A stretch of DNA of 39,075 bases from Plantago elongata (GCA_036897095.1 JAYMSP010000913.1:1-39075); one strand, 5' to 3'. Counted from the first letter of the stretch, positions 1 through 15,300 are shown. Numbers and translations: made by a program. The notes: generated by a model not told the origin, from the letters alone.

Positions 1-376
1 TCTGTCCGCTAGGAGGTAGGGAGGTCCGACCAGCGTGTGAGGTCGAGATGGACTCATTTGGAGATCATCGATTGGGTCAGGGTCTCGATGGACCAATTTG
101 CTAGTGTTGTTGGAAGAGCGAATTTTGGCCATTACAACTAGTATTATACTAACTTTGGAAAAAGATCGCGTGGCGAAGGTTGTAAAACTGAGGCGGGTTA
201 AATTTGGAAGGTCGTAAATCTGAGGTGGGTTATATTCGAAGAGGAACCGACTCGGATCCGATCCGACCCATGGACTTGAGTCATAAACTAAGGGGCGTCG
301 TCTCTCATCTCATTCACCATAATTGGAGGGATCTGTTCGTAGTTGAATTTGGAAGCAAAAACCCTGAAGCTTAAAA
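1..376. promoter_or_regulatory. Upstream region and 5' UTR of TOP3B
   Basis: This is the sequence before the TOP3B start codon. I see no ORF worth calling. Short degenerate repeats of a GAGGYGGGTTA-like motif occur around 190-232, and a CT-rich stretch around 300-315 could lie near the transcription start. The promoter itself cannot be placed from sequence alone. Confidence 0.4.
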
Positions 377-3300
377 ATGGCTCCCAAAGTACTCATGGTA
401 AGGCTCGGCTCCCAATTTAGGTTTACGATATTTGATCCATATGTGCAGACAGATTTGAGGTTGTAATTTGGATTGGTTTCAGGTGGCAGAAAAGCCGAGT
501 ATCGCGCTATCGATTGCTACAGTTCTTTCCGGTGGTCGAGTGAGTATAGTATATTACTATACTATGCCTTTCTTTTTTCCAATGCTATTTCTATTTCACC
601 CGACTGAAATTACTTTACCTTTATTATGTCTTGTGTTCCTTCACTTTTGAGTGAAATTATTGATATGATTACAGATAGACATTCCTTCATATTGCTGCTG
701 CTTCTGCTGCATTTTAGAATATTATTCGTATTTTCAGTCTTAATTTGTACAATTAATTGTTGCTCTGCCCACTTACATTACATACTCCGTCTCCGAGTGT
801 GAGTCTCCATCCTAGATATTCATCTCCACCAAGACTGAGTGAGTGAGTGTTTATAACTCAACAAACTTAAGATTGTCATGCTTCTCACGATAGATAGATT
901 TTCTGGTGTTTCCTTACAATACATTTGATAATTGTCGATTTGTTGAACGAGGCACATGATAGCTACTCTTATTGTCTCTACATTTGCTCATAGTCTGATT
1001 GATACCTTACAATAACCTGCATACCATCTGACAGAATCCTCTACTCAATAGTTCAAGTTCAAGCCGACTCTAATTTCAACCTTTGCTCATAGTCTGATTG
1101 ATACCTTACTATAACCTGCATACCATCTGACAGGATCCTCTACTCAATAGTTCAAGTTCAAGCCGACTCTAATTTCAACCCCCACTCTGAACGTTAAGCC
1201 CAGTCACCATCACAGGGTTTGGCTCAAAACTTGAGTTGAGTTTATCAATTTTCTATGTTTTATCAACTCTACACTATGCTATTCGAGTTGAGTTACTATT
1301 CATCAACTCAAAACTCAAAACGTTAAAACTAAAATATCCTATTAACCCTATAATGATCACAATTAAATGCCAAACACAAACTTCAAAACAAAACTCTAGT
1401 TTAGTTACTATTCATGAAAAGTTGGCATTATACTACTCTAGTTGGCTTTATATGAGGCCTTTGGTGTATCAAACTTCTTTATTTATAAAAAAATAAATTT
1501 AGAAAAGCAACACTATACTGCAAATGAGTGCCCAAGACTTTATATGCAAATGATCAGTTTAGAGTATTAGCAAACTTTAGCACATGCTCGAATCTTGATC
1601 CTTGGGCTACAATAGTCACATTCTGTTTGTTTAGGCTACCCAAACCCTTCCGTTTGTACCCAAACAGTTTCCGGGAACACTGCTTCACATGTGAAAGTGA
1701 AACTAATAGATCCTAGAGATGTCGTAGGTCTTTCCAAATGCAAACTGACTCAATTGCAATTTCTTTCTTTCAGAACTAAAAAATATAACCTTCCTTTTAA
1801 TCGATGAAGTCTAGCTACTGGCATACTTCTTGAGATGATTTGTTTTTTCCACTACTACTGTTAATTATAGCAGTCTAATGAATATTAAGAAATGTATTAA
1901 ATTTAAAGGGACAAGTAGGGGTAAGAAACTAAGAATGGATTTATGATGCAAAATGCACCTCAAACTCTAATTGTTTTAAACAAGTGACAATTTTCTTAAT
2001 TTCATCTGAACCGATTTCATTTGGGAACAAAACAAAAATGGCGAATTCTTGTGCGAGCCTGCGAAACTTCAGTAATCATTGGCTCATCGCTGACATCACA
2101 GTTTGTTGAAGTGAAGCCCAAACCTCCAGCTTCTTTCGTGAAGAAGACGATCACTCCTCATCCCATCGTGCTCTTCTCTAAATCTTACTGCCCACACTGC
2201 AGAAGAGCAAAATCTGTATATAAAAAGCTGTAGAAAGAGCTGTTTGTCATTGAATTGGATGAAATAGATGACGGTTCAAGAATTCTAGATGCCTTGGGTG
2301 ACATTGCTGGAAAGCAAACTGTTCGACAGATTTTTATCAACGAGAATCTTCTCGGAGGTTCTGATGAAACTCTTGCAGCATACGAACGTGGGGAACTCGC
2401 AGAGCTTCTAGACACCACTGCCAATTCAGTAAAGGAAGATCTTTGATCAGAAACTTTCAACTTCAACAATTGGGTCATTAACTGAGCTGCAGCATCTACT
2501 AAGTTGAATGTTGTGTGTTTTTAGCTCCCGCTGTGATCCCAATGTCACGTTTTGATGAAGTAGTTGGGAGATGAATTTTGGTTAAGTTCCTGAAGTTATA
2601 GACTGCTGATGTTTGAGTTTCTGGGATTTTTTCTGTAATTTTCATCTATTTATAAAAGAGCAGTCATTAATCTCCCCTGTAGCGTAGCCCCAGCTCTGCC
2701 CTAACAGTTTTAATCTTTAGCAGTTACGTCACTTCCAAGATTTTAGGTACTAATATCTTGCATTTTGCACCTGTATTGTGAAGTTTATGTTTTACGTTGC
2801 CGGTTGCCACTGGAAATTTGTGATCTTTTGCTTAAAGTTAGGAAAATACTGTCTATGACATAGGGTTATATAATTTAAGTTAGTTTCTTTCTATTGTTTC
2901 CCATAAAAACCGTTGTTGCAGCTGGGGATAGGAACTTAATGTGTGCTTGAAGTATGTGTGATTTAATAACCATGAAGGTTATCTTACACAAGTATCTAGA
3001 TGTCAAGGATTAAATTGACAGAGCCTGTGCTTGCTTGCATTACTTCTAAATAATAAGGATACATGCATGTCTATGCGCTATGGTGATTTATTTTTAACAC
3101 AGTTTTTGCAAACCCGTCTCACTTTCACACCTTTACGAGAAAAAAAAAGTATTTATTGTTTGCTTACTGCACTTGACTAATATTTCTTCTATTGGATTTC
3201 TTTGTCCATTACAGATGTCTAGCCGGAGGGGGAGTACAGAGGTCCATGAATTTGATGGAACCTTTTTAGGATTCAACGTACATTATAAAGTTACATCAGT

Positions 3301-6300
3301 GATTGGCCACGTATTCAGGTTTTCTTTTAATCATTTTCGATTTGTGGATATTCTTTGCTATCACATTTATTTTACCATCTTAGGATCAGTGAGCTTAGGC
3401 CACTAGCAAAGGTTGAGCTCTTTGAAAGGGCTTTTAAGTCTTTGTACTGCCAAATCTCTCTCTGTGTGTATGTGTGCGTGTACATTTCAATTCAAATAGT
3501 GACTGCCAAAATATTCATGTGTTGCATGTTCAGTGTAGATTTTCCAGCGTGTTGTCAAGATTGGAATGCTACCAACCCTCTGGATCTATTTGATGCACAG
3601 ATTGTTAAGTCAGAGTCGAACCCAAGGGTAGAGAGCTTCTTTTTCTTAGTCTTTTTTTCCCTTTCTTTCTGCTGTTTGGATTAAGATTAATTAGCCTGAT
3701 TGACTGAGAATCTCAATTTCAACTGTCTTGTAAATTAAGTGATTTATGGTTCAGGATAGTTTTTATTTGAGTTTGATTTGTGGAAGTTAATAAACAACTG
3801 TTGGATGCTGGGTGAGCAGGGGAAATAAACTGGGTAATCATGTGACAGAGTTGGAATATGGTAATAGCTGCCTATCACCACACTTAATAAAGCTGCTGCA
3901 ATGTTTTTGTGAACAAAGTATGCAAACTTCGATCCAAACAATGGTTGGCTAAAAGGCTAAGTCAATCGATTCAATTAGGCTGCTCAAGTTCTTGATTGGG
4001 CCATTCCCTATTGCATATTGTTAGAATGTTACTTCTTTGGCAATGAAAATTAAAGCACTTTGATGCCCAGTCTTATGGTACCTTTGGCGTCCTTCATCAA
4101 CCAAATGCAGTCTCACACTTTCCTTTGAGATGAGACTCCAGACACTACACATGTACTTTGCCATGTACCGTCTCATCTCTAACGTATCCAGCTGGGTTCT
4201 TGTATACGTTGCTTTGTGCATTTCAGGCACATATCAAAAGTAAACCTTGAGACAAGAAATGTGTTAATTGGCTATTCTTGTATATAGAATAAGAGGCACA
4301 CATGTTTTGATCCTCACACATGGAAAATATTTTCTTAGTATCATTCTTTGATTAAGATCATTACTTCCCCATTTAATTCAGGGGAAATAGAGTGATGCAA
4401 TGGTGTGTTTTCCTTACATGATTCTTGTGAAAGGCTCATATTTGTAGGCATTTAAGTCAAGAAGCTCGGGGCTGCACACATTTGGTACTGTGGTTGGATT
4501 GTGATCGTGAAGGTGAAAATATCTGTTTTGAAGGTATCAGTCTTCAACTCTTTATTACTTGGTTCTGTTTCCTGCATTTTTTTTGGCTTTGTGAACAACA
4601 TTAGTTGAATGTGATGATATTGCAACTGATAGATCAGTGGATTTAGTGATAAAGAGAGATAGGAATTTTTTTTTTTTTGAGAGGAAGAGAGATAGGATTT
4701 TGGTGTAGCAATAGTTATTTTTCTGGAGTTCTGTTGAAAGAAAATGCGAAACACTCTAAAGTATAACCAACTCCAATCTCCGTAGACACGAACCACCGTA
4801 AAGTTCTCTATAAGGTAATAACTAAAAACTTCCTAATATGAAAACACCAATCTCCGAAGAGACGAATCACCCTAAAGTTCTCTACTGGAATAGCTTACAA
4901 AGTTCTCTATTAGGTAAGCTAACAAAGTTCTCTATTTCTTTTCAAACGGGCTAACAAAGTTCATCATAATTATTAACTAATAGACTTCTTGAGCATCAGG
5001 TCTCGAAGGTTCTCTTGCTTGCTATTTTCTTCTAATTCTCCCTTATATTTCCTCAATTAATCTAATATCCTGTCCTTTCTCATATCTCCTCATTATCCTT
5101 ATTCTAATGGTAACTGTAAGCTGTTGGTTTGGTACTACAGTTAATCTACCTATCTGATGCCATTGTGTTTCTCGTGATGCATAAAAACTGTAAGTGGTCC
5201 TTGAAGTCTGAGAGAGAATGAATAAGAAATGAATGAAAGTGTGAGATAAAATGAACACATCGACTGAAGAATGAATAAGAATGTTGAAGAATTGCTATTT
5301 TGGGATGAGTAAGTTCGTAATGTGTGCATTCTATCAGTAAACTAACAGAATTTTCAATTAAATTTATTCTAAAAATTTTTAGAATTGAAATTAGTGATAT
5401 ATAAACTAAAATCTGTGATTGCATTGCAGAGAGCATTTAGTACCCAGAGCACGTCGCTAATCTTTCAATCTATCAGAACAGAAAATGCTTTTATCAGATC
5501 TAAAACAATTTAACAATGCTTTCCATTCATTTTGGCCTTCAACAACTCCCAGGTTGTGCGATATTCTTCCAATTGATCGAATAATTGATTATATCTATCA
5601 GTTGAGTATGGAATGAAACAGGATCTAGTTTGTCACTGCCTAAGCTAGCAGCCTTCTATTCCCTAGTTAACCAAACTAGTTCTCGTCCAGATTTCATCCT
5701 ATCTAGTATCTACTCCCGGAGCAACTCACTTTCGGTATTGTAACTCATGATGTACTTGGAGATAATAAACTTGATACTTCAGTTTTTCTCTTCTCTTACA
5801 TCAACAAGACAATTAGCAGTTCTAATTGAAGTTTATGATTTAAATCATGGTGCTCCTAATTTGTTTTGATGCATGATTTTTGAATTATAATTCACACAGT
5901 GAGCTGTCACTTTTAGTTGTTAGCTACTAATACTTCATTGCTCTTCTCTTTTTATTTTTCTCCATCAGTGATCGAGTCTGCGGGGTTCCAGCCTAACGAT
6001 GGCAGAAAGGTTCACCGTGCACGGTTTTCATCTGTGACTGAGAAGGACATTCTGAAAGCAATGGGTAGCCTTGTTAAACCTAACAAAAATGAGTCATTGG
6101 CTGTAGATGCACGCCAAGAGATAGATTTGAAAGTTGGAGTTGCCTTTACGAGGTTTCAGACAAGCTATTTCAATGGGAAATATGGAAACCTTGATGCAAG
6201 AGTTATCTCGTTAGTTTCACTCTCCTCCCTATTTATTTAGTTGATAGTATCTGTGCTTTTTGGGCTGATTATTGCTTCAACTGAACTTATGTTAGGTGTA

Positions 6301-9300
6301 GGTCTTAATTTAGTGAACCCAAATGCAATCGATCCTGAAACACGGCTATGCACTTGCTTTTCAATTTTTCAACTGCCATTCGGAAAATTAGTTTTGTGTG
6401 GAATGGAAAATCTGTACTGTTTATTACCCATTTGTATGTGCTCTGATTTCATATACATATTATATGTTGCTAAAACACATAAGCTCACTCTGCACCCTCC
6501 TTTATTTCTGTTTAGTGGAAATGTTTCTTTATTCCCAAATAGCATTGTGGCAAACTGATGAAAATTAAGAAATATCTAATATTATAAAAGCGTTTCGGGT
6601 TACTACCGTGTGATAGACCATTTAGTTTATACTACTGTTACAGGAATCAAATTTATTCTATTCCTAGAATGTAGGTGGTTTTTATTGTGATTATTCTTTG
6701 CTCTTCAATATATTTCTAGTTCAAATTTGTTAGCAATTTATTGCTTTTGCAGACATTACCGGACAATATATTCTCCTGAGATTTTTGTTTTTAGTTCTCT
6801 CAAGTTTCATAAAACCATTTTACACTTGAGAAGCTGTAAAACTGGTTTGGATGGCACTTCAGTGACCCAGTTGGCCTCTTATTGAAACCAATTTTATGCG
6901 TGTTAAAGTGTTTATCAGTTTTGCACAAGAATTTATATTTTCTTTCACCATATTTTTTTTGTTATCCTTTTTAATGATATAATCTAAGGATTTAATCATA
7001 GTTTGCATAAACTTAAATCAATTGATTTTGTGAGTTGTTTCCAACTCCCTCTATTTCCATCAATGCTTAATATTTTGCCCAGTCGTGCGTTTCGTTACAA
7101 ACTTAACATTTCTTAAAAGGAAACCCAATATCTCCATTTATTAATTTTATTCAGTACTTGCTTTTATACTTTATCTATCCTCTCTCTTACTTTTTTTTAC
7201 CATCCACTTGCTACATTATCAATATAAACCATTTTTTAAGTCAATCACCTTAAGCTCTGCCATTTCAATACTCTAAGCAATAAGTGAAATTGAGGGAGTA
7301 CTATTTATGTTTGTGCAACATATAGCCCAGCTTTGGTTATTTTCAGGATATTACAGTTTTCACATCCTTATTTGCCGAAAATTATTTCTAAGTAAATATT
7401 GAGCTATACCTATTTAGCAGCTTTCAGTAACCACTAACCACTGTACTTCCAACTTCAGTTATGGTCCCTGCCAAACTCCAACTCTCGGTTTCTGTGTGCA
7501 ACGACACCTACAAATTACTACTTTTAAGCCAGAGAAGTTCTGGTCATTGCACCCTTATATATTACACAGTGGCTTTGAACTCAAATTAGAATGGGAGCGC
7601 CACAGGTTATTTGACTCGAATGTAAGTTCATGTACCTTGATCTTTTGTACCGTTATCACAGTTGTATCTCACGATTCTGTTATTAGTCTAACTTCCACAC
7701 ACCACAGGTGACTGAGATGTATCGAGACTTTGTGAAAGAAGCTGCAATGCTTAAAGTTATTGGAGTATCAGAAAAACAGGAGTCAAAAGGCCGTCCAGCT
7801 GGTCTCAACACGGTGAACCTTTTGAAGGTAAATAGATTGTAACTTCTTTGTTTTTTGGTAATATTTAACATGACTAGCTACAGAATTCAATTTTTTTCAC
7901 AATATTAGATCCATGGTTCAAAATCTCATTTTGGGAGCTCATCTTGTTTTTTCAAATTGCCGAGATGTCTCGGTGAAGTTTTGGGAAAATTTCGGAAAGC
8001 CATAAAATTGTGCTTCAAGCTTGAGTACACAGGTGAACTCACTCCAGTGCGGTAGACGTGCAATTGGACCACTAAATCATACAAAACCTTCACAACCCAA
8101 CTATGAACTTTCCTAACTAATTCACAAATACCATCAGTAGTTCAAAACACATCAAAACCAGGTCCAACAGAATTTCCCCACATACCAGTATAATGTTATA
8201 GCAAATTATTGATGCTGAAGTGATTTATGAATTAATATAACTCATACTACTGCTACTCTCCAAAGCTAAGGCCAAACTAAACAAGTCATAAATAGATGAA
8301 TGCAAATCAAAGAACATTGCCCATATACAGACATGAAAAGCCTACCACTACTCAATTGAAAATGATTTATAATACTACTATTTTGATGAATGCACTCTAT
8401 ATGTTATGGAGCATGAGAAATATTTTTGCCTTTTGTCTTTCTTCTCTAAAAGCAGAAGCAAGGAGAGTCCGACGAGAGCGCTCAGAAATGATAGAAGACT
8501 AGTACTAACCCATTGCGATGCCACAATATAATTTACTTCTAATAATAAATAAAAGGGGAGGAAGGGGCTGGGGGGGGGGGGGGGGGGAGAAAATAAATGA
8601 ACCGATAAAATAAAATAGTCAAACTTATGTAAACAACGTTGGTTGTGATATTGATGGGTAGTATGACTCACCAAGACATATATGCTTTGAAAGGGGTAGG
8701 ATCCAACCTTAACAAGTTCGGGGCCGACGTGTTATTTTTTATCGGGTACTACTAAATGTGACCTGTTAATTCGTAATTGAATAACTTCGTTAATGGAGCT
8801 TCGGCATTAACGGGAAATGAGAGACAAAATGAAAAATAAAATAATATTTTTTGTGTTTATACAGGAAGAAGATTAAAAGAGTTGGATCAAAATTGATTTA
8901 TTGCATTTCTTTTATATGTATTGGCTTCGGAGGACCTGCTCTCTTGTATAGGTGATTATTTTCTTCCTAATCTGACCTACACCTACTCTACTAGGAAACA
9001 CGCCGAATTTAAAAAGACAATCATTTCCTAACAAAAACATAATTTCTAGTTTCTACAAAAAACATTTCTTTACCCCTTGCCAGAAGGAAAGTCACACTCA
9101 CTGTTGCTATCTCAAAATCCTCCCTAACCCTAAATTTAAGATTAAAATGATGAAATTTGAGATAAAGATTACAAACTGAGATTCTTTAAATTATTGATAC
9201 CCACTAAACATTCACAATTATCATACATTCAGGCAGGTGCAAACCATATTTTAAATGCCATGAATCTAGCTCCTTTTATAAATAAAATAGGTATCTTGAT

Positions 9301-12300
9301 CTTTCACTATGACATGGGGAACTTAACATTTATATAGGATAGGGTTGGGGAAGAATTTGGGGTTAAATCCTTAAGTTACCTGCCATGACTGCTCTAATCA
9401 TATAAAAATACAATGTACTGAAAATTTAGTAATTGACGAAATATTCGAGGGTATCAGATATGGAAATTTTATCGAGATCTATCTTGAACATGCAGGTTGC
9501 TTCAAGTGCTTTGGGCTTTGGGCCTCAGCTCACTATGCAATTGGCTGAGCGTTTGTACACTCAAGGTTTCATCAGGTTTCTCATCCTTTCTGTGTATCTA
9601 GTTTAACTCTGTCTGTTCGAGTAACTAGTGATAGTATAAACAAACAAGTGAACAATTACTTAAGAGACTATAAAGATTATGGACTTCTCTTCTTCAATTT
9701 CAGAAGACGTAACTCAAGGGATTATAATGTAAGTCATATTTTTGTTTCCTTGACAACACAGCGCAACTCAGTTGGAAAGAAGCTTCACCTCAAACTAATA
9801 GGATGGGGGTTCGAATCACCTTTGCCGTTTCAAGAAAAAAAATATTTGTTTCCTTTTTATTTTTTCATCACAACTAGAGTACTAAAAGAACTGCAACTTT
9901 TTTCTTTCCCATGGCCAGCTTTTTCCAACTAAACGAGTTCAAGTTTAAATGTACCTGTCATATTCATTTAGTTCGGGGAAATCACAATATATGTCTGATT
10001 TGGTCCTTTAAGACAACATGGTCCGGTTTTGTTCCTTGAACAAATGAACTCCAATTTTGGTCGTCAAATGTCAGCAGTTACCACATGATACTCATCACAG
10101 CTGGCAACTCCATTTCACTCGCTGTCCAACATATGTCAATTGACTAATCTTTCCAGTTACCACAGTAAATAGTTTTCATGTGTTAATGGGACTCGTTTTA
10201 TGCTAATTTATTAGAAGAAAGAAATTAGGAATTTAAGATTTTTATATTATTTTTATTGGTTTAATTGGTGATAAGTAAATCTTTGGGCATAAAGATTGCC
10301 TAAAATCATTGTAATATTTTTGCAACTAATTGATAAACATGTACCAGAATATTTGGAATATGTACTATTTGTACAATATATATAATATACTATTTGTATG
10401 GTATATATACTATGTGTAAGGTATATATACTTGAGATCCCATGGTATTTCTGTAGTATTTTGGAGTCTAAAATAATATATGTAGCTGAGTTTACAGAAAA
10501 CTTAAATGTCTTGGGGAAAATAATGGGCTCCTGATGTACTGGAAATTGGTGTGCCCCTTTTTGTTTGCATTTATGTGGTTTACAGTTTTATTTATCCGCT
10601 TGTCCTTTTTTTGTAAATTAATATTTTATTACCATTTTGTAAACATTAGAGAACCATAATTGTACACGTGGAAACATTGAAGGACCAACAGTGGACTTCA
10701 TTCCTTAAATTACCAAAACCGGACCATATTATTTTAGAGGACTGATAGCAAAAGTTTTCTAGTTTCTTATTACTTGGACAGCAAATATTTTTTGTGACTA
10801 TACAAGTATATGTTTGTCTACATATGCTTTTCATGAAAATACTGTAGTCAGTAAAATACACTGGGTGACTTTTGTTCGGATTGAGTTCTTATAAGTTATA
10901 ACTTGACAGGGAATGTTTTTTGAGGTTTATCACTCTGGCTGTGGACATGTAATGTCATACAATTGGACTATGTTTATATTGCATTTATTTACACTTGAAC
11001 TCCTCATGATCTGAGCATGTGTCTCCATCACTCCATTGTTTTGATCTCCATATCATAAATCCTGTTACTTTTTGCTACTACAGCTATCCAAGAACAGAGA
11101 GCACTGCATATCCATCTTCTTTTGATTACAATGGAACACTTGCAACACTGGTTCACAATCCAGTTTGGGGTGGTTGCGTGCAGCAGCTTTTGCAACATGG
11201 ATATAATAAGCCGAGGTCAGGAACTGATGTAGGTGATCATCCTCCAATAACTCCAATGCATTCAGCAACTGAGGATATTTTGGGTCATGATGCTTGGAAA
11301 GTCTACCAATACGTCTGTCAACACTTTCTAGGAACACTTTCTCCTGACTGCAAATACACAAGGTAAAAGCGTGATTCACCGGAGTACGTGTTATTCGTTG
11401 GGAAGTCAGATAACATTGTTTATAATGTTCTGCATATTTATGGCCAATTATTAGGGGATATTTATGTCTATATCCCGTTAAAAATATGTAAAGAATTCCC
11501 GGCCTCTATGCAGACACCCCTCCCCCCCTGTGATAATAAGCAGAAACGCGCTTTATTTCAGAAATTGAATCCTGATCCACAAAAAATTCAAAAGAATTTG
11601 CACAAAAATGTGAATGTGTTAGAAATTGATTGAACTGGTTAGTTATCATTATAATTTGCCCAATTCAAACTTTCATGTGCAATAATTGTAAAAAAACGGT
11701 CCAAACCAAAATGTTGTTTTTTTTTAATTTCTCACGGGTATCCGCTTATGCGACTAATACAATCAAGCACTGTCGGGCCCTTTTTGAGAGGGCGGCTCTC
11801 CTAGCGGTGTTTTTTTACATCCACAAGGCTCGAACCGAGACCCTGCGTAAGTGAACTCACGTCCCTTACCACTTAAGCCAATTTATTTTTTAATCTCCAG
11901 GATAAAGATAGAATTTGAAGCAGGCAGAGAATTATTCAACTGCATTGGACAATATGTCACTGTCAAAGGGTTCACATCGATTATGCCATGGTTGGCGGTG
12001 AAGGAGATGAACATTCCGCAGTTTACGGAAGGACAGAAAATTGACATTTCAAAAGTCGAGATTGATGAGGTACTTCAAAATTGAAACGGCGGGTTAGTTA
12101 TTTATACAGTTGATATCCTTGTCTATTTGCTTAAAAAAGATAAATGAAGTTTCAAGTGCACTTTGACAAGTATGCTGGGTTCAGCAGTAGTATTTATGAA
12201 ATAGAAATGATGCACAATGAGTAGGTACCCTTTGATAAATAATGCCAGCAGGAAATGCGTCGTGAAATGACCTGTGAATATAACTCTATATAAATTTGAG

Positions 12301-15300
12301 CTTTATGTCCATCGCAGTGTATGGTTTTTATGTTATATCCAATGAATATATACTAATCTCTACTTCAATGAAATGAACATGCAGGGCAGTACACAACCCC
12401 CTGATTACCTTACCGAAAGTGAGCTGATCTCGTTAATGGAGAAAAATGGAATAGGGACGGATGCATCAATTCCTGTACATATCAACAACATATGTGAACG
12501 CAATTACGTCCAGGTTTTGAATCCTTCTGTTTTCAAGAATTTGGTTGAGATAGTTTTGATTAATTAGTAATTATAATTGTGGAATGTTCTGTCCGTCCGA
12601 TTGGATTCTAAATTTTCCAATTTTCGTGTTGAACTCTATTAAGTTATTTAGCAAAATTGTCTCGTATCTTTATCAACGGACCCCATTCTACAAACTCTCC
12701 TAAAACCCAATCAAAAGCAAGCATATTCAACTCAACAGGACAGAGGAGTATGTCATACTCATAACATATACTTTTGAAAACATAGTGCTATGGGATACAT
12801 AATATAAACAGTTTTATTTCCTCTTATATTCAGGTTCAATCTGGAAGAAGATTGGTTCCAACTGCTCTGGGTATCAGCTTAATAAGAGGCTACCAATGTA
12901 TAGATCCAGATTTGTGTTTGCCTGACATTCGAAGTTTCATTGAGCACCAAATCGATCTGGTTGCCAAAGGGCAGGCAGACCATTCGCTGGTTGTGGAACA
13001 TGTAATAGAGCAATTCAAAAGAAAGTTCAGTTGGTTTGTTAAGCAGGTGATAAGGCTAATGCCATTCAAACCTTCCATGTCGGCCTAAGTATTGAGCATA
13101 TAATTTTCCTTGTCTTAAAGTTGTGTTCTTTACCCAAAAATTATTTTGAAAGATGACGGATGCTTATTGTAATTTACTTGTGTTATGCATGTTTGGTTAT
13201 TTTCTCTTTCTATCCCTGGCTTTTTTTTTCTATAAAGTATCTTTGGAAATAAAAAATATGTTCTCTCTCCCTTTTCTAATTTATTATTCAATGACTAATT
13301 TTCTTTTGAAATGCTTGAGGAACAATTTTTATAAGTGATAGGGATGAACTCCTGTATTGCTCTACACTGCAATGGTTGAGCATTCTCTTGATAATAAGGC
13401 CTTATTCTTAAGGATTTAATTTTTAATTAAGTTAAAGTTCATTTTTTTCATATTTGACTAATGATTGTAGATTTAAAGTCTGTTATTTTCGTGTGCGGAA
13501 AGTTTATCCACCTTCCTGGATGCCCTGTTGGTTTGGACCAATGATTTATTGTGGTGTGAATGTCACTTGGTATACATTCTCCCAATTGGATGACGATGCT
13601 TAAGTCTGAGTAATCTATCACCTAATTTTTCCTGCAGTTAGTTTCTTTTCTTTATAGTTGTATTCTTCACATTCCTTTTGACAAATTTATTATGCTTGAT
13701 GTAGATTGAGAATATGGATGCATTATTCGAAGCAGAATTTTCTCCACTGTCAGATTCAGGACGTGTTATTAGCAGATGTGGGAAATGTTTGCGGTACATG
13801 AAGCATATTTCTACACAGCCGCCACGACTCTACTGTGGTTCATGTGAAGAAATTTATTACACTCCTCTAAAGGGTGTCATTAAGGTACCAGTAACATTTT
13901 TAAGGATTTGAGGTTCCTGTATGCACATACCTCTCCGTGGTTATAGATGACTGTTACACTTGCCAAGCCAACTTAATCCTCTAGCATCCCTTTCCACTCA
14001 TCATTCTACTCATGACTTCTAGAACTTGGATATTTCTGGCAAACAGGAGTTCTGTAGATTTTATCACACCATGACAGAGCTATTTCACAATTAGTGTGTT
14101 TATCTTTATTAACCAAACATATTGAATTGTCAAAAGTTCCTCCCACCATGCTACTAGCTGGTGCTTGCAAATTCATGAGTAAACCATGTGTATGTTGGTA
14201 GATTAGGAGAAACATAATTATGATTTATGACAGTAACATGTTCGGTTAATGCAGATTACAGTTTTAGAATGAACTTAACGGTACCGCAACACCAGTATTT
14301 GCACGTTTAAACTAAATTGATTTTGCTGGAACATTGTGATCCATTTCTTGACACAAATAATTTGTTAATGGAAGGCAATTATAGATAGTCCAATGCTAGA
14401 GGAAAAATTCAAGTGAATTATTTATGCCCTCTTTTAGGTATATGTACCCATTTCAATATCAGTTTTCGTTCAAAGTTCTAAATAGTCATGTGGAGTTGTC
14501 CACCCATTCTATAGGGAATGAGCACAATAAAATGTTTCCTTTCCTATGAATGGTGAAAAATGTGATATCAAGCTTGATGTTCCAAGAATCCTCTTATTAA
14601 TTGAGAGTACCTGTTGATGTAAAATGTTCCTGGTACTGGAAATTCCATCAGTGTTATCCAGGTGAGAGTACACTTGAAATAATTTAAGTTCATATAAACT
14701 CGTAGCTTTAGGCAATAGATAGGAGGTCATACAGATTCGAAGATGTGACCTTTGCCCTGCAAGCACATTCATCTTTAGATGGTAATCTTGATAGTATTCT
14801 TTTTGTTTATATATCGCATTAGCCTTGTTGTTCTAGCTAATTGCAGATAAAAAAACATCTTATACTTTTTGCAGCTTTACAAGGAACTTACTTGCCCACT
14901 TGATAATTTTGAACTTTTACTCTGTTCCATGCCTGGCCCTGATGGTAAATCCTTCCCTTTCTGCCCTTACTGCTACAACAATCCACCATTTGAAGATATC
15001 CGACATTTGTTTGGTGCAAGTAAAACTGCAAATAGTACCGTGAATCCTGGAAAGGGAGTTGGCATGCCATGTTTCCTTTGCCCACATCCGACATGCCAGC
15101 ATTCTGTGATATCACAAGGGGTTTGTGCTTGTCCAGAGTGTGACGGCATATTAGTGCTGGATCCAGTTAGTGCTCCAAAATGGAGGCTTTATTGCAATAT
15201 GTGCAACTGTATTGTTTCCCTGCCAGAAGGTGCTCATAGAATCTGTACGACTAAAAACCGGTGTGCTGAATGTGACTCGACTATGATAGAAGTGGATTTC

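Larger units (their letters stand above)
540..3214 (+). other. TOP3B intron 2
   Basis: Long intron (2675 bp) between the VAEKPS exon and the MSSRRGST exon. It contains a 99-bp tandem duplication and an intronless glutaredoxin pseudogene, both listed separately. I see no other gene in it. Confidence 0.85.
9576..11083 (+). other. TOP3B intron 9
   Basis: An intron of 1508 bp directly before the exon that starts with catalytic Tyr328. It contains a 90-bp SINE (9752-9841) and an inverted-repeat element (about 10000-10750), listed separately. Nothing coding is seen. Confidence 0.8.

Noticed and set aside
4434..4447. Exon 5 of TOP3B starting at the TAG acceptor just before GCATTTAAG (4448)
   Set aside because: It breaks frame and loses the conserved [13 protein letters not shown] stretch. 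Starting at 4434 after AAAG restores both.
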